29,458 bases of DNA. It comes from Scenedesmus sp. ARA3 (Eukaryota; Chlorophyta; Chlorophyceae; Sphaeropleales; Scenedesmaceae). The stretch covers positions 1 through 29,458 of the forward strand of contig RWJK01000819.1 of assembly GCA_004335835.1 (NCBI GenBank), given 5' to 3'. Position 1 is the stretch's first letter, and each line of letters begins with the position of its first letter. Below the pieces are notes generated by a model. The model was not told the origin of the DNA, did no database searches, and was given only the letters and a program-made list of their open reading frames with translations. Position numbers and translations under genes: made by a program. Positions 10,358 through 19,454 of the stretch are shown one piece after another.

Positions 10358-12234
10358 ATGATGCAGCACCACCTGCTACAGCAACCTGCTGCTGCCAGCC
10401 CTCATGCTGCTGCTGTGATCGGCCCTGGCCGAGTGGGCAGGGCGATCAGCAGGATGTCCATGCCCCCAGCCCCACTGTATGGACGAGGCGATGTGCTGCC
10501 ACAGAACCTGCAGGTCTCTTTAGGTGCTCCTGCAGCTGGGCTGCAGTACAAGCCCTTCAAGGCTTGTTGAGCTGCGTGCATGACTCAGCACGCCTGCGGC
10601 CAGGTTCAGCAGTCAAGTTCACTGTAAATGCTGTATTTGAGTTTCGTTTGGCTTTCCTGCAGGGGCCTGTGTGGGTCTGCACCACCAATGATGCTTTGGA
10701 AGACGTTGTGCTGCATGCTGTGGCACCGCAGCAGCGCCAGCAGCTGGTGTTCATACAAAACGGCATGCTGTTGCCATGGCTTGAAACACACGGCCTGCAG
10801 CACAACACACAAGTGCTGCTGTACATGAGTGGTGCGCTGCAGGGTGCACGCGCCACATCAGCCGACTGACATATACAGCTGCAGCACAAGCTCTGGCTCT
10901 GGCTACTGCTGCCCCAGTAATGATGGTGCAGCAAGCAGTGATGCAGGGGTTGTTCAGGCAGCAAACATATCTCATCATCAGTCAATGACTTTGCGCCGTG
11001 TGCACATGCCAGCTCCTGTGCTGCGCTTCAAATGGCAGCAGCCTGATGCATACTCCAAGTGCCAAACTGCTTGTCTTTGAGTGTGTCACAGTATCAATCG
11101 ACAGCAGCTTTGACAGCTTGCCTCAACACCTGCTGCTGCACTCCACTGCCCCTGCATACCTGCAGCCACAGAAGATGGTGAAGTAACAGATGGTGGACGC
11201 ACAGTGGTGTACGGGCCGCACTCTAGCCATGTCGTGCAGCTGCTGCAGCATGGCGGCGTTTCCTGCAAGCAGCTAGGCAGCTGGGCAGAGTACCGCAGCG
11301 CTATGGTGGTCAAGCTGCTGTGGTCCTGCATCTTCTGGCTGCTTTCTGCCGGCCTTGGCGGTGCTACAGTGAGTGCTGCTGCTGCAGCAAACAGCAGCAG
11401 GGGAGCTACCAGCAGAGGCAGTAGTATGGCCAGCAGCAGCAGCTGTGGCAGCTTGATTCACATGACACAACAGCAGCAGTGGCGTGTGCTGATGCCCTTG
11501 GACTGGCAGAGCAGCTTAGTTCTGTAGGTGCTCTGCATGCTGCCGCTTAGGTCAGCAGTTGCAGGACAGCAGCTGTAGGACAGCAACCCATGCTTGCTTA
11601 GTAAAGCAGCGCTGTAAAGCAGTTCCTACACATCATGGTCAACTGCCAACTCAGCGTGCCAGCTGCTGCTCCCTCGAAGTGCGCATGGCAATCACTCTCA
11701 TGCTGACGTATCGGCCATCTGTCGTCTGCTGCTCTCTGCCATGCTGGCTGTGTATGTCAACAGGTGGGCAGCATTGTACAGCAGCGTGCAGGTGCTGTTG
11801 ATGACCTGGTGTCTGAGCTGCTGCCCATCGCAGCACAGTACCTGTCAGACACTGTTGCGGCTCCGCCAGCGCAGCAGCTGCAACCTCAAGAACAGCATGG
11901 CAACCACCAGCAACAGGACGTCAACCAAAACCAGTTGCAACAGCAGCAGGAGCAGCAGCAGCACGTGCCACCTCAGCACGTCCTGCAAGCAGCCGCAGCT
12001 CCTGCAAGCAGCAGCACCCTGCTGCTCCCTGGGCTAGACCAAGCAGCAGTAACGCAGCAGCTGCTGGACTACTCCCTATCCATAGCAGCAGCAGTGCCGA
12101 GCGCTGACATGGCTCGGCGGGAGTTTGCCTGGCGTAACGGGTGGCTGCTGGGCAGGCGCGTCACGCCGCAGCACGAGCAGTGGTTGCTGCGTGCAGGCTG
12201 CTCTGACTTGCTGATGCAATATGCTAAGCGTTGA
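10358..12234 (+). CDS. Rossmann-fold ketopantoate reductase/6PGDH-like protein
   Basis: Four exons: 10358-10513, 10663-10831, 11166-11368, 11764-12234 (stop TGA), with junction phases 0, 1 and 0, all consistent; 332 residues. Near the N-terminus is a dinucleotide-binding motif AVIGPGRVGRAI (G22-P-G24-R-V-G27). Then come GPVWVCTTNDAL, the conserved-looking LVFIQNGMLLPWLE, a block DGGRTVVYGP, a segment MVVKLLWSCIFWLLSAGLGG resembling the Lys-containing helix of the reductase C-domain, VSELLPIAAQYLS, and near the end FAWRNGWLLGRR. This order matches a conserved plant/algal protein family related to ketopantoate reductase and 6-phosphogluconate dehydrogenase, expected to be an NAD(P)-dependent oxidoreductase. 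The substrate is not known to me. Exon 4 carries a Gln/Ala-rich insertion (QQQ, PPQH, AAAA) encoded by CAG repeats, absent from what I recall of relatives. The start at 10358 puts the glycine loop at the usual distance from the N-terminus. No organelle signal is evident beyond a short Gln/Ala leader. Confidence 0.8.
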
Positions 12235-12257
12235 TGAGCAGTAGCTAGATACTTGAG

Positions 12258-12277
12258 CATCACAGAGCTCTGTGATG
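12258..12277. repeat. Perfect 20-bp palindrome in the 3'UTR
   Basis: CATCACAGAGCTCTGTGATG equals its own reverse complement. It begins 24 bases after the stop codon of the reductase-like gene. Confidence 0.9.
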
Positions 12278-12362
12278 TGTCATGGCTGTTCATTGATGGC
12301 TATGTGCTCAGTATCAATGGCAGTGCCATGGTGCACAGGCAAGGAACGCAGTGCCTTGGCAA

Positions 12363-12367
12363 TGTAA
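12363..12367 (+). terminator. TGTAA polyadenylation signal of the reductase-like gene
   Basis: TGTAA 129 bases after the stop at 12234, the expected position for an algal 3'UTR. An inverted repeat follows at 12402-12438. Confidence 0.55.
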
Positions 12368-12401
12368 TAGGCTGTCGCTGGCTGGCCTTTATACAGGTTC
12401 T

Positions 12402-12438
12402 GGTATCTGTCACTGACACCCTCAGTGAGGGAGATACC
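12402..12438. repeat. Two-part inverted repeat (hairpin)
   Basis: Outer arms GGTATCT (12402-12408) and AGATACC (12432-12438); inner arms TCACTGA (12410-12416) and TCAGTGA (12422-12428); loop CACCC. About 14 paired positions, with one unpaired base on the left side and three on the right. Confidence 0.8.
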
Positions 12439-13294
12439 TGTTTGTTGAAACTGTGCCAGCTGGCACTTTGGCAATCCACGTGGACTCAGTGCACTATCAG
12501 TACTCATGAGTAGATATATATGTTACACGCATTCCATTTCAGCAAGCAGAGCCTGCCCAGCAGGCACCACCAGCCCAGGCCAAACAGGCTAATGTGCTAC
12601 GGCCAACTAACACCAAACTTTGGACAGTTTGCTGGATGGTACACGCTATGCCGCGCGCTGCAACCTGCAGCAGTCGTAGCCATCATGCCAATGACAGTTG
12701 CTGGTAGAACAAATGACAAGCTGTGGCTGTGGACCTTCAAGCGCAGCAGCAGTTGCCACAAATGATCATGGTACAACTCCTCGACTGCTGCTGCTGGTTG
12801 TGGTTTAAACAACCATTAATTGTCATTATTTGGCATGACCCAGACAAAGGCTGCAGCGCTGCCTCTGGCAATACTGTGCAAGCCACCGATAAAGAACATT
12901 TGCCAGCAGTCAAAAGGCCATGCATACTACTGTGTAGTACAGATCTGGCGGCTATGTCACACATAACTTGATGCCTCTGCCAAGCTGGCACTCCAGCAGT
13001 CAATGCTGCAGGTGGTGTCATGCCATCCAGCTCTGCTGCATGATGCTGCTGCTGCTGCTGCTGCTGCCGATGGTCCAAGCTGTGACTGCATGCTGTAGGT
13101 ATAGGCTGCTGCATGCCAGCAGGCACAATGCACACAGCGCCCTGCTGTATACTTGTCAGCAGCTGCTGTTGCTTGTTTCAAGCCTGCAAGTCCTTGTGCT
13201 GGCTGCCAGCGCTGTACCAGCACTGCCGGTTGCCGCATGCACATGATCGAATCCCTGTAAGCTCCTATCCTGCAGCAGCTGCTGCAGATGTTGT
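12439..13294. other. Convergent intergenic region
   Basis: Lies between the reductase-like gene (+) and the polyQ gene (-), both of which point into it. CAG/CTG-rich, with a CTG run near 13043-13066. Open frames on either strand are repeat-derived and show no recognisable product. Confidence 0.4.
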
Positions 13295-13299
13295 TTACA
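13295..13299 (-). terminator. TGTAA polyadenylation signal of the polyQ/Lys-tail gene
   Basis: TTACA on the plus strand, i.e. TGTAA on the minus strand, 106 bases after the stop codon at 13405-13407. This supports the Lys-rich reading frame as the true C-terminus. Confidence 0.6.
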
Positions 13300-13404
13300 G
13301 CCCTGTCGAGGCTTCTCACCCGCCTGTTGAGAGCTGCTTCGCAGGTGCTGCTCTGGGAGGCGTGTCGGATTGTTGCAGCTTCTAATGCTGAACTGGCTAC
13401 CACC

Positions 13405-13748
13405 TTACTTCTTTTTCTTAGACTTTTTCTTCTTGGCTTTGGCTGCACTGCTACTGCTGCTGCTGTTGTTGGAAGCCTACAGTTGGCAAGCAGACGATGG
13501 CAGCAGCACATGCTCCTTTTCGAAGATAGCAAACATGAGTGCAGCACACTGACTGATGTGGAGTTGCGTCAGAAGCGCTTAGTACTGCTGTGCTGTCTGG
13601 AAAAAAATTATGATCAGGCTATGGGTGTCAAGATACTCCCTCAACGCCTGCATTGCGCCAACAAACAACACATGCAACTCTTCCTGCCAACCGGCTTGGC
13701 CCACCTGGCGTTGCACGGCTGCAGCCGCTGCTGCTGCCGCCGGCGCAC

Positions 13749-13789
<41 letters not shown>

Positions 13790-14133
13790 GCCGGCCTTGA
13801 GGCTGCGGCCTTCAGCACTGCTGCCTTTGCTGACTGTTTGGGCTTAGTCTTGCCACGTGTGGTGCTCCGCTGGGTCTGCCCGCTGCCATTAACCAGTGAC
13901 AGCAGCTGTTGCATGCCTGGCAACTTGCCCCAGTCCCTTCCTTGCAGCTTACGGCCCTCTTTGCGCCACCACGCTATGCCGGCAAGTGCACCCAGCAGCG
14001 CACTCACAGCAGACATGCCGGCATCTGGCTGCGATACAATGTCATAGCCCCGCTTGCGCTTGCGCAGCTCATCACGCGCTCGCTGCAGCTCTGCGCGCCG
14101 CCGGTTGTCGTGCACGGTTTGGCTCCAGCCCAT
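13405..14133 (-). CDS. PolyQ/poly-Ala protein with membrane segment and Lys-rich tail
   Basis: Minus strand. Exon 1 is 14133 to about 13637 (donor GTATCTTG) and exon 2 begins at 13462 or 13476 and stops at 13405 (TAA). With 13637 and 13462 the phases agree (184 aa); the junction is not certain. The N-terminus MGWSQTVHDNRRRAEL is basic and helical. A hydrophobic stretch MSAVSALLGALAGIAWW (about residues 40-56) looks like a single membrane helix. A basic linker (RGKTKPKQSAKAAVLKAAA) leads to 12 consecutive Gln encoded by a pure CAG run (13752-13788 on the opposite strand) and a poly-Ala run; then QEELHVLFVGAMQALREY. The last exon is Ser-rich and ends AAKAKKKKSKKKK. I do not recognise the family. 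The Lys tail could be a nuclear/nucleolar signal or bind acidic lipid. The ATG at 14133 is the only one after an in-frame stop, although the frame is open about 100 bases further up. Confidence 0.6.
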
Positions 14134-14726
14134 GCTGCGGCTGCTGTGGGTGCTGCCTCTACTGCTTCTGCTTCTGCTTCTGCTGCTGTTAGTAGTGGTG
14201 GTGGTGGTGGTGGTTCCTGCCCTTGCAGCACGTTGTTTCAGCCGCTGCTGCTGTAGTGGTTACTGCTGTTGTGATGCCTTGCACACTGGCCAATGTGCAG
14301 CACAGCAGGAACGATATGGCAGAGGATTTAGTTACTAGTGCGGTTGCGGCAAGGCCTTCAAAAGCTCAGATCAAGCATCAACAAAGGTCCAGAGGTGGGA
14401 GAAGCAGTACTGTTGTGCAGAAGTCGTCTGCGTAGTATGCTCCAGAGGTACAGTCTCAGCAGAATGTGAAATCAAGTCCACCTTCAACCGTCAGAAGCTG
14501 TCAAAGCGAAGAAAGGATTTCGCAGGAAACGAAACGTCGCTGTGTCAGTCAGGCGGCCCACTCACTCTGCTGTCGATCAACTTCGTGTGTGGCATTCGAC
14601 ATTGAAAGAAGAATCTTTACAATCAAAAGATCTAGTCGTAGGCATCAACGAACGCTGCCTTACGGCACCACTCGCGTCCTGCTGTAGCCTGTTGCCTAAG
14701 TGCTCATTGCCTCTGCTTGGTACACA
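14134..14726. other. Divergent intergenic region with a coding-like segment
   Basis: Separates the polyQ gene (-) from the TIC56-like gene (+). Starts with GGT and GCTTCT runs. A plus-strand frame from the ATG at 14316 (MAEDLVTSAVAARPSKAQIK...) has a Ser/Ala/Arg-rich, transit-peptide-like composition before a stop at 14433. Bases 14470-14650 read in another frame as a basic, well-mixed sequence (EAVKAKKGFRRKRNVAVSV...) and are less GC-rich than the surroundings. Either may be a 5' exon of the TIC56-like gene; I could not find a decisive splice. Confidence 0.35.
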
Positions 14727-16747
14727 ATGGGAAGAACTGACGTTGGCAATGATGACGGGGGCACAGAAGAGTACCGCAAAGTGCGTGTGCACAAGGTTCG
14801 CAGCAAGCCCCCTATGGCCATCAGTCAGAGCAGCAGCACAGCGGTAGCAATGGACCGCCGCATCAGCGAAATTGTCCCCAACCTAGCAGACCTTTCTCTG
14901 GGCGACCCCGCAATGGTAGGCGCGCGCGAGACAGCTCGTGAGATCAGGCTGCAGAGGATGAAGCAGGAGCAGCAGGTGGCAGCCGAGCTGCTAGAGCTAG
15001 ACGATATCTACGACTTCAACAAACGCCACCCAGTAGACAGCAAGCTTCCAGACGGGCCTTTTAGCCAGAAGCTGAAGCCGCAGGCACGCAAAATCAAGCT
15101 CAGCCCCTACCAGTACGAGATGATAAACTACCAGCGCATGCTGCTGCGCAAGAACATCTGGTACTACCGGGACCGCATGAGCGTGCCGCGCGGGCCCTGC
15201 CCGTTGCACGTGCTCAAGGACTGCTGGGTGCAGGTGAGGCAGCAGCAGCAGCAGCTGCGGCGGCGGCAGCAGCAGTAGTGCATTGTCTCAGCACTGCAGC
15301 AGCGGCGGCAGCAGCTACAGCAGCAGCAGCAGCAGCAGAACACGCGGCAGCAGCAGCAGCAGGTGAGGCGGCAGCAGCAGCAGGCCAGGCGGTAGCAGCA
15401 GCAGACCAGGCAGTAGCAGTGCATTGTCTCCGTACTACAGTAGCAGGAGCAGAAGCAGCAGCAGTGGCACTGCATCTGATGAGCACGCAGATGCAGCAGT
15501 GGCTACCATCAGTATCATGCTGCTACAGTGCAATTGTGACAGAACCTCCGCGGTATCAGTTCTGCTTCGACCTGTCGTGCTGCTGTATCAAGCACTGGGG
15601 CAGCTGCAGTTTTCGTGCTCACAGCAACGTCAGTTCGAGCACTAGCGGCTTTTCTGTGTGCTGCGCACGTGTGTAGCTGTGCTGGCCAGGCTCCTAGATG
15701 TCGGCCAAAACCTGTTATCTCACACAATGCAGTGCAGTGCTCCTGCAAGTACACAAGGCACTACTGCGTGCTGCACATTGCCGTCGACACACCAGCAGCT
15801 AGTAGGCAAGTGTTGAACCCCACGCGCATGTGGTTGCTTGCCTGGTATGTCTGTAACGGTACCTGCCCCTGCTGCTGCTGCTGCCCCTGCTGCTGCTGCT
15901 GCTGCCGCCGCTGCTGCTGCTGCTGCTGCTACTGCCGCAGGGCGTGGTAGATGAGAACACGCTGGTGTGGGGCCAGGGGCTGATTGACTGGCTGCCCATG
16001 CGCAACGTGAAGCTGCTGGTGGCGCAAGTGCGCACGCCCGAGGGTGAGTGCGGCAAGTTATTCAGCTTCATCATGTAAAGATGGACAGTCTAGCATGAAA
16101 ATTGCAAAGCTGCGCACCTTCAAGCATTGCTTGTCCAGGAGACCTCCCGCACAAGCAGCTCATGTTTTGGGATGGCTAGGGTTCAGGTTCAGAGTAGTGG
16201 GTGAGGGTTCAGGGCTTAGTCAGATCTCAACGCGAGCTGCTAGTGGCACAAGTGTGCGTGCCAAAGGGTTAGTGTCTGAATGGGTAGAAGGGCTAGGCCT
16301 CTGGCTTGTAAAGCACCACTCGTTGCATGCCGACACATGTTGATGCGCACCGTGAAGCTGCTGGTGGCGCAAGTGCGCACGCCCGAGGGTGAGTGGTGGG
16401 CCTTCAGTATCACTTATGTGATGCTTCTTTGGCGTGTGGTTGAAGTGTGTGTGCTAACTACAATTCTTCTGCTGTGTATGCTTCCGTCCGCAGTGCGCTT
16501 TGTGTGTGAAGCGCACCTTCAGCCTGAAGCCATCTGACACTTGACACTGAGCCTGTCTGCCAGCACTAAATCACAACAACCCACTTAAACAGCTGTTTCA
16601 TCTTATTAAAATTGCGCTGCAGTGCGCTTTGGCGCCTGGGTGAAGCGCACCTTCAGCCTGAAGCCCGCGCTGGAGCGCATCAGGGAGGGCCGCAGGGAGG
16701 CGCGCAACCCCGAGCTGCTGTCACAGCAGGTGGAGCGCATGCGCTAA
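14727..16747 (+). CDS. TIC56-like GYF_2 domain protein
   Basis: Exons 14727-15233, 15941-16043, 16623-16747 (stop TAA); junction phases 0 and 1 are consistent; 244 residues from the ATG at 14727. Residues ~142-204 hold a GYF_2-type module: KNIWYYRDRMSVPRGPCPLH, then VLKDCWVQ, GVVDENTLVWGQGLIDWLP, NVKLLVAQVRTPE. This WYYRDR..VPRGPC / TLVWGQGL.DWLP pattern, followed by VRFGAWVKRTFSLKPALERI, is what I recall for TIC56, a subunit of the 1-MDa TIC complex at the chloroplast inner envelope (with TIC20, TIC100 and TIC214). Upstream residues are charged and helical (ETAREIRLQRMKQEQQ). No obvious transit peptide follows the ATG at 14727, and an in-frame stop lies just before it, so the true N-terminus may be in an upstream exon. 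Intron 1 is almost pure CAG/CTG sequence. Copies of exon 2 and exon 3 edges lie in intron 2, and the final codons are repeated in the 3'UTR. Confidence 0.7.
15234..15940 (+). repeat. CAG/CTG-rich intron 1 of the TIC56-like gene
   Basis: Begins GTGAGGCAGCAG and ends CTGCTACTGCCGCAG. Long interrupted CAG runs occupy 15239-15420 and CTG runs 15880-15935, complementary to each other, so the intron RNA could form a large CAG:CUG hairpin. A segment containing CATTGTCTC (15281 and 15422) is tandemly duplicated. Confidence 0.7.
16074..16106 (+). repeat. 33-bp dispersed element, copy 2
   Basis: TGTAAAG + core GATGGACAGTCTAGCATGAA + ATTGCA; differs from copy 1 (1854-1886) at one base. Lies 30 bases inside intron 2 of the TIC56-like gene, same orientation as transcription. 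No clear flanking duplication. Confidence 0.85.
16231..16396 (+). repeat. Two copies of the TIC56 exon 2 donor edge in intron 2
   Basis: The last ~45 bases of exon 2 with its donor (15998-16050, ending GCCCGAGGGTGAGTG) recur nearly unchanged at 16343-16395 (ACCGTGAAGCTGCTGGTGGC... GGGTGAGTG). A more decayed version is at 16231-16273, where the donor has become GTTAGTG. Both lie downstream of the true exon. Confidence 0.85.
16491..16535 (+). repeat. Copy of the TIC56 exon 3 acceptor edge in intron 2
   Basis: TCCGCAG followed by TGCGCTTTGTGTGTGAAGCG and CACCTTCAGCCTGAAGCC copies the first ~45 bases of exon 3 (16623 onward), 129 bases upstream, with a short deletion. It keeps a good pyrimidine-AG acceptor. 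Confidence 0.85.
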
Positions 16748-16776
16748 GCAGCAGCAGCAGCAGCGGCGGCATAGAG

Positions 16777-17133
16777 GCGTGCAACCCGGAGCTGCTGTGC
16801 CAGCGGTTGCAGCGCATGCGCTAAAGCAGCAGCGGCAGCAGCAACAGCAGTGGCGCACAACCCGGAGCTGCTGTGCCAGCATATGCGGTGAAAGGAGCAG
16901 CAGCAGCGGCATCGGCAGCAGCAGCGCGGCATCCAGCTTGGGGCTGCCGCACAGCTGAAAGGAGAAGCAGCAGCAGCAGCAGCAGCAGCAATGGCAAGGA
17001 TGCGCGCAACCCCGAGCTGCTGTCACAGCAGGTGGAACGCATGCGCTGAACGGCAGCAGCAGCAGCAGCAGCAGGAGCAGCATAGAGGCATCAATCTCGG
17101 AGCTGCTGTCCCAGCAGGTGGAGCGCATGCGTT
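16777..17133 (+). repeat. Four extra copies of the TIC56 C-terminal codons in the 3'UTR
   Basis: The last coding segment (16701-16747: CGCGCAACCCCGAGCTGCTG ... ATGCGCTAA) recurs at 16777-16824 (ending CGCTAA), 16853-16891 (ending GGTGA), 17002-17049 (ending CGCTGA) and 17082-17133 (stop lost, GCGTTC). The copies are separated by CAG-rich spacers of varied length. The copy at 17002 is closest to the coding original. Confidence 0.9.
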
Positions 17134-18476
17134 CAGCAGCAGCAGCAGCAGAGGTGGAGCCGGTGCGTTGGCAGAAGCATCAGCGGCAGCAGCTGTTACC
17201 TATGCTGCAGCTGGGTATGGCAGCACGCTCTGTTGCTCGCACATCCTACTAATGGTTTGGCGCGTGATGCAGCTGGCCTCCTGCTGCCGGCGCGGCCTGC
17301 GGTTGCTCTGTCCTGCTCACGCATAAAACTGGCAGCAGCGATGGCCAGGCTGGCAGGTGTGATGCGGGAGCACGAGACAGTAGCGGGGCAGCAGCAGGGT
17401 GTTTGTGGGTGGCAATGGGTATGACGCGAGGTACTGATTGCGTGTTGGTGCTGCCAGCTCGGAAGGTTGAAAGCATGTGATGCAGGCTGGGCTGAATGCA
17501 TAAGCAGCGGGGTCTGTATGCACACCACAAGCACCATGGTGTCAGCCACGGCTGGTGCTTGGTGGGCGGCAAATGCCAGGGACTCAGCTGACATGTGGGC
17601 CCCTGCTCACATGGCTAAAATCGCAGTTGCTGTATGGTGTGGCTGAGTGGCAGCGCTGAGTGCTGTTGAGTAGCAGCGGTGGCAGCGGTACCACCAGGGT
17701 GACGGCACCACTGTGTGCAAGTCAGCACAGGCGATGGTGGCTTATGGTTCCTCACTACAGATGAACGTTCTTCATGTTTTTGGAAAGCGAAGTGGCTCTC
17801 AGGGCCACAAAGAGTCTGTGTGCTTTTCAGTGTAACCTTCAGACACCTTCAATGCTCCACTTGTGCTGCCAGAGAGAGCCACGATGGCCTGGGGGGCCCT
17901 TTTCACTATGTGAGTACGCATTATGTTGCATGTGCTTGTAATGTATGACCTGCATGCACGTTATAACCCTTTAACAGGTGCTTGAGCTGCAGCCATGGCT
18001 GGCCAGCTGACTACACACCCGGTTACATTGTGTACTGGCTTGACCTGGCCTCAGCAATGACTCCTGTTCTTTAGTAGATTGCATGACTAATTTGCTTGAA
18101 TTGTGTCCATACTTTGTTTTGGGCCGCAGCGCTGTTGTTGAGGCAGCTGTAACGCAGCTGATGGCGTGGCACTTTGGGTCAGATGACAAACAGCAAGTTA
18201 CTGAATATATGACCGGCCAACTTTTTGCCATTTGTATTCCACAGACACAATAATGCTGCGCAGTTTCGTATCGTGACCTGCAACATCAGATTTCACCGAA
18301 GAAGCTGGGGTTCCGCAGCGACAGCTGCAGCTTGCTGTGTGGTGCTTGTGACGAGCTGTGTCTGCTGTAAGTTTGAACTTACCCCGCAAAGATCCTGCCT
18401 CTCGCCACACGCGCACCAGTCACTCGGCTAATTTTGCCCCAGGCATAGACCAGGCTCGCGTCTACAGGCTGCCAAG
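17134..18476. other. 3'UTR of the TIC56-like gene and upstream region of the DUF5765-like gene
   Basis: No supportable coding region. TGTAA signals occur at 17831 and 17937. A possible 5'UTR intron of the next gene runs from GTAAGT at 18367 to TCTACAG ending at 18467, nine bases before its ATG. Confidence 0.4.
17831..17835 (+). terminator. TGTAA polyadenylation signal, probable for the TIC56-like gene
   Basis: First plus-strand TGTAA after the repeated C-terminal array; a second follows at 17937-17941. If used, all four extra C-terminal copies are inside the mRNA. Confidence 0.4.
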
Positions 18477-19423
18477 ATGTGCTTTACGCAACCTGCATCC
18501 GCATTCTTTGCGGTGATGGGTGAGCAGGGCTGCGGCTTCTTGGACCCAGCAGCAGGCAGCTCTGCCGGCACCAGTCCAGTCCCTGGTTGCCGCTGTGCTG
18601 AACAGCAGCTGCATGCCCGCCCATTGCGCCACAGGACACTTCATCGCACTCCTTACAAACCCTTGAGCCGCACGAAGCATCGCACGGAGCAGTGCTGGCA
18701 GCAACTCACCATAGTTCTGTACTGACAGTGCTATCCGCTCTGTACTGCTGCTGCGCAGCCTTCAGCACGGCTGCGTTCCTGCGCTACCGTGGGCACCCCT
18801 TCAGGCGCTGGCAGATGTTTGCTTACTTTGGGTTGATGGAGGTCATCCAGTTCTGCGTGAGTGGCTGCCAAAGCGGGACACAGCTTTCCCACCAATCAAA
18901 CACATGCTGTGCAAGAAGACAAGAAGTGTACGATAAGACAATCATTGTTGCAAGGGAGCTATCATCATGACAAGAAGCAAGAAGATATATTATCAACAGA
19001 GGCTGTGGTGTTGCAGGCATACAAACTGCCACAGCAGCAGCAGCAGCAGCAGCAGCGCCGGCATGCATTAGTTACACCATAGCAGCACGCTTTTCACAGG
19101 TGCATGTTGAATGTTGCGACACACCAACCTGCTCATCCTGACTGGTCGCACATCCCCCTGTGCATGTGGGACACAAGCGCGGCTGCTGACATGGGACCTT
19201 TCTATGGGACCTGCAGTGGATACCGCTGCACAAGTGCTGCCCCTGCTATTGCACCCCGAACCCACAGCCAAACTCTTCTTAACGCGTGCTGTTGTCACCC
19301 CTGCTTAATCTCCCAAATCACCTGCCGCGTGCAGTCTTACTTCTGGATCGACCAGTGTGACAGCCCCATCAACAAGCTGCTCACCATGCTGGCCTACACC
19401 CACGTGATGTACCAGGTGCGCGG

Positions 19424-19454
<31 letters not shown>

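Noticed and set aside
13230..13260. tRNA-like GATCGAATCCC stretch
   Set aside because: No matching acceptor, D or anticodon stems around it.
12957..13547. 196-residue minus-strand open frame
   Set aside because: Its basic segment is an out-of-frame reading of the Lys-rich last exon; the in-frame version stops at 13405 and is followed by a TGTAA.
13752..13788. CTG run as a CRISPR or minisatellite array
   Set aside because: It is a simple trinucleotide microsatellite that encodes polyQ on the minus strand; no spacers.
16777..17133. C-terminal copies as extra coding repeats of the protein
   Set aside because: All lie after the in-frame TAA at 16745-16747, and several carry their own stops.
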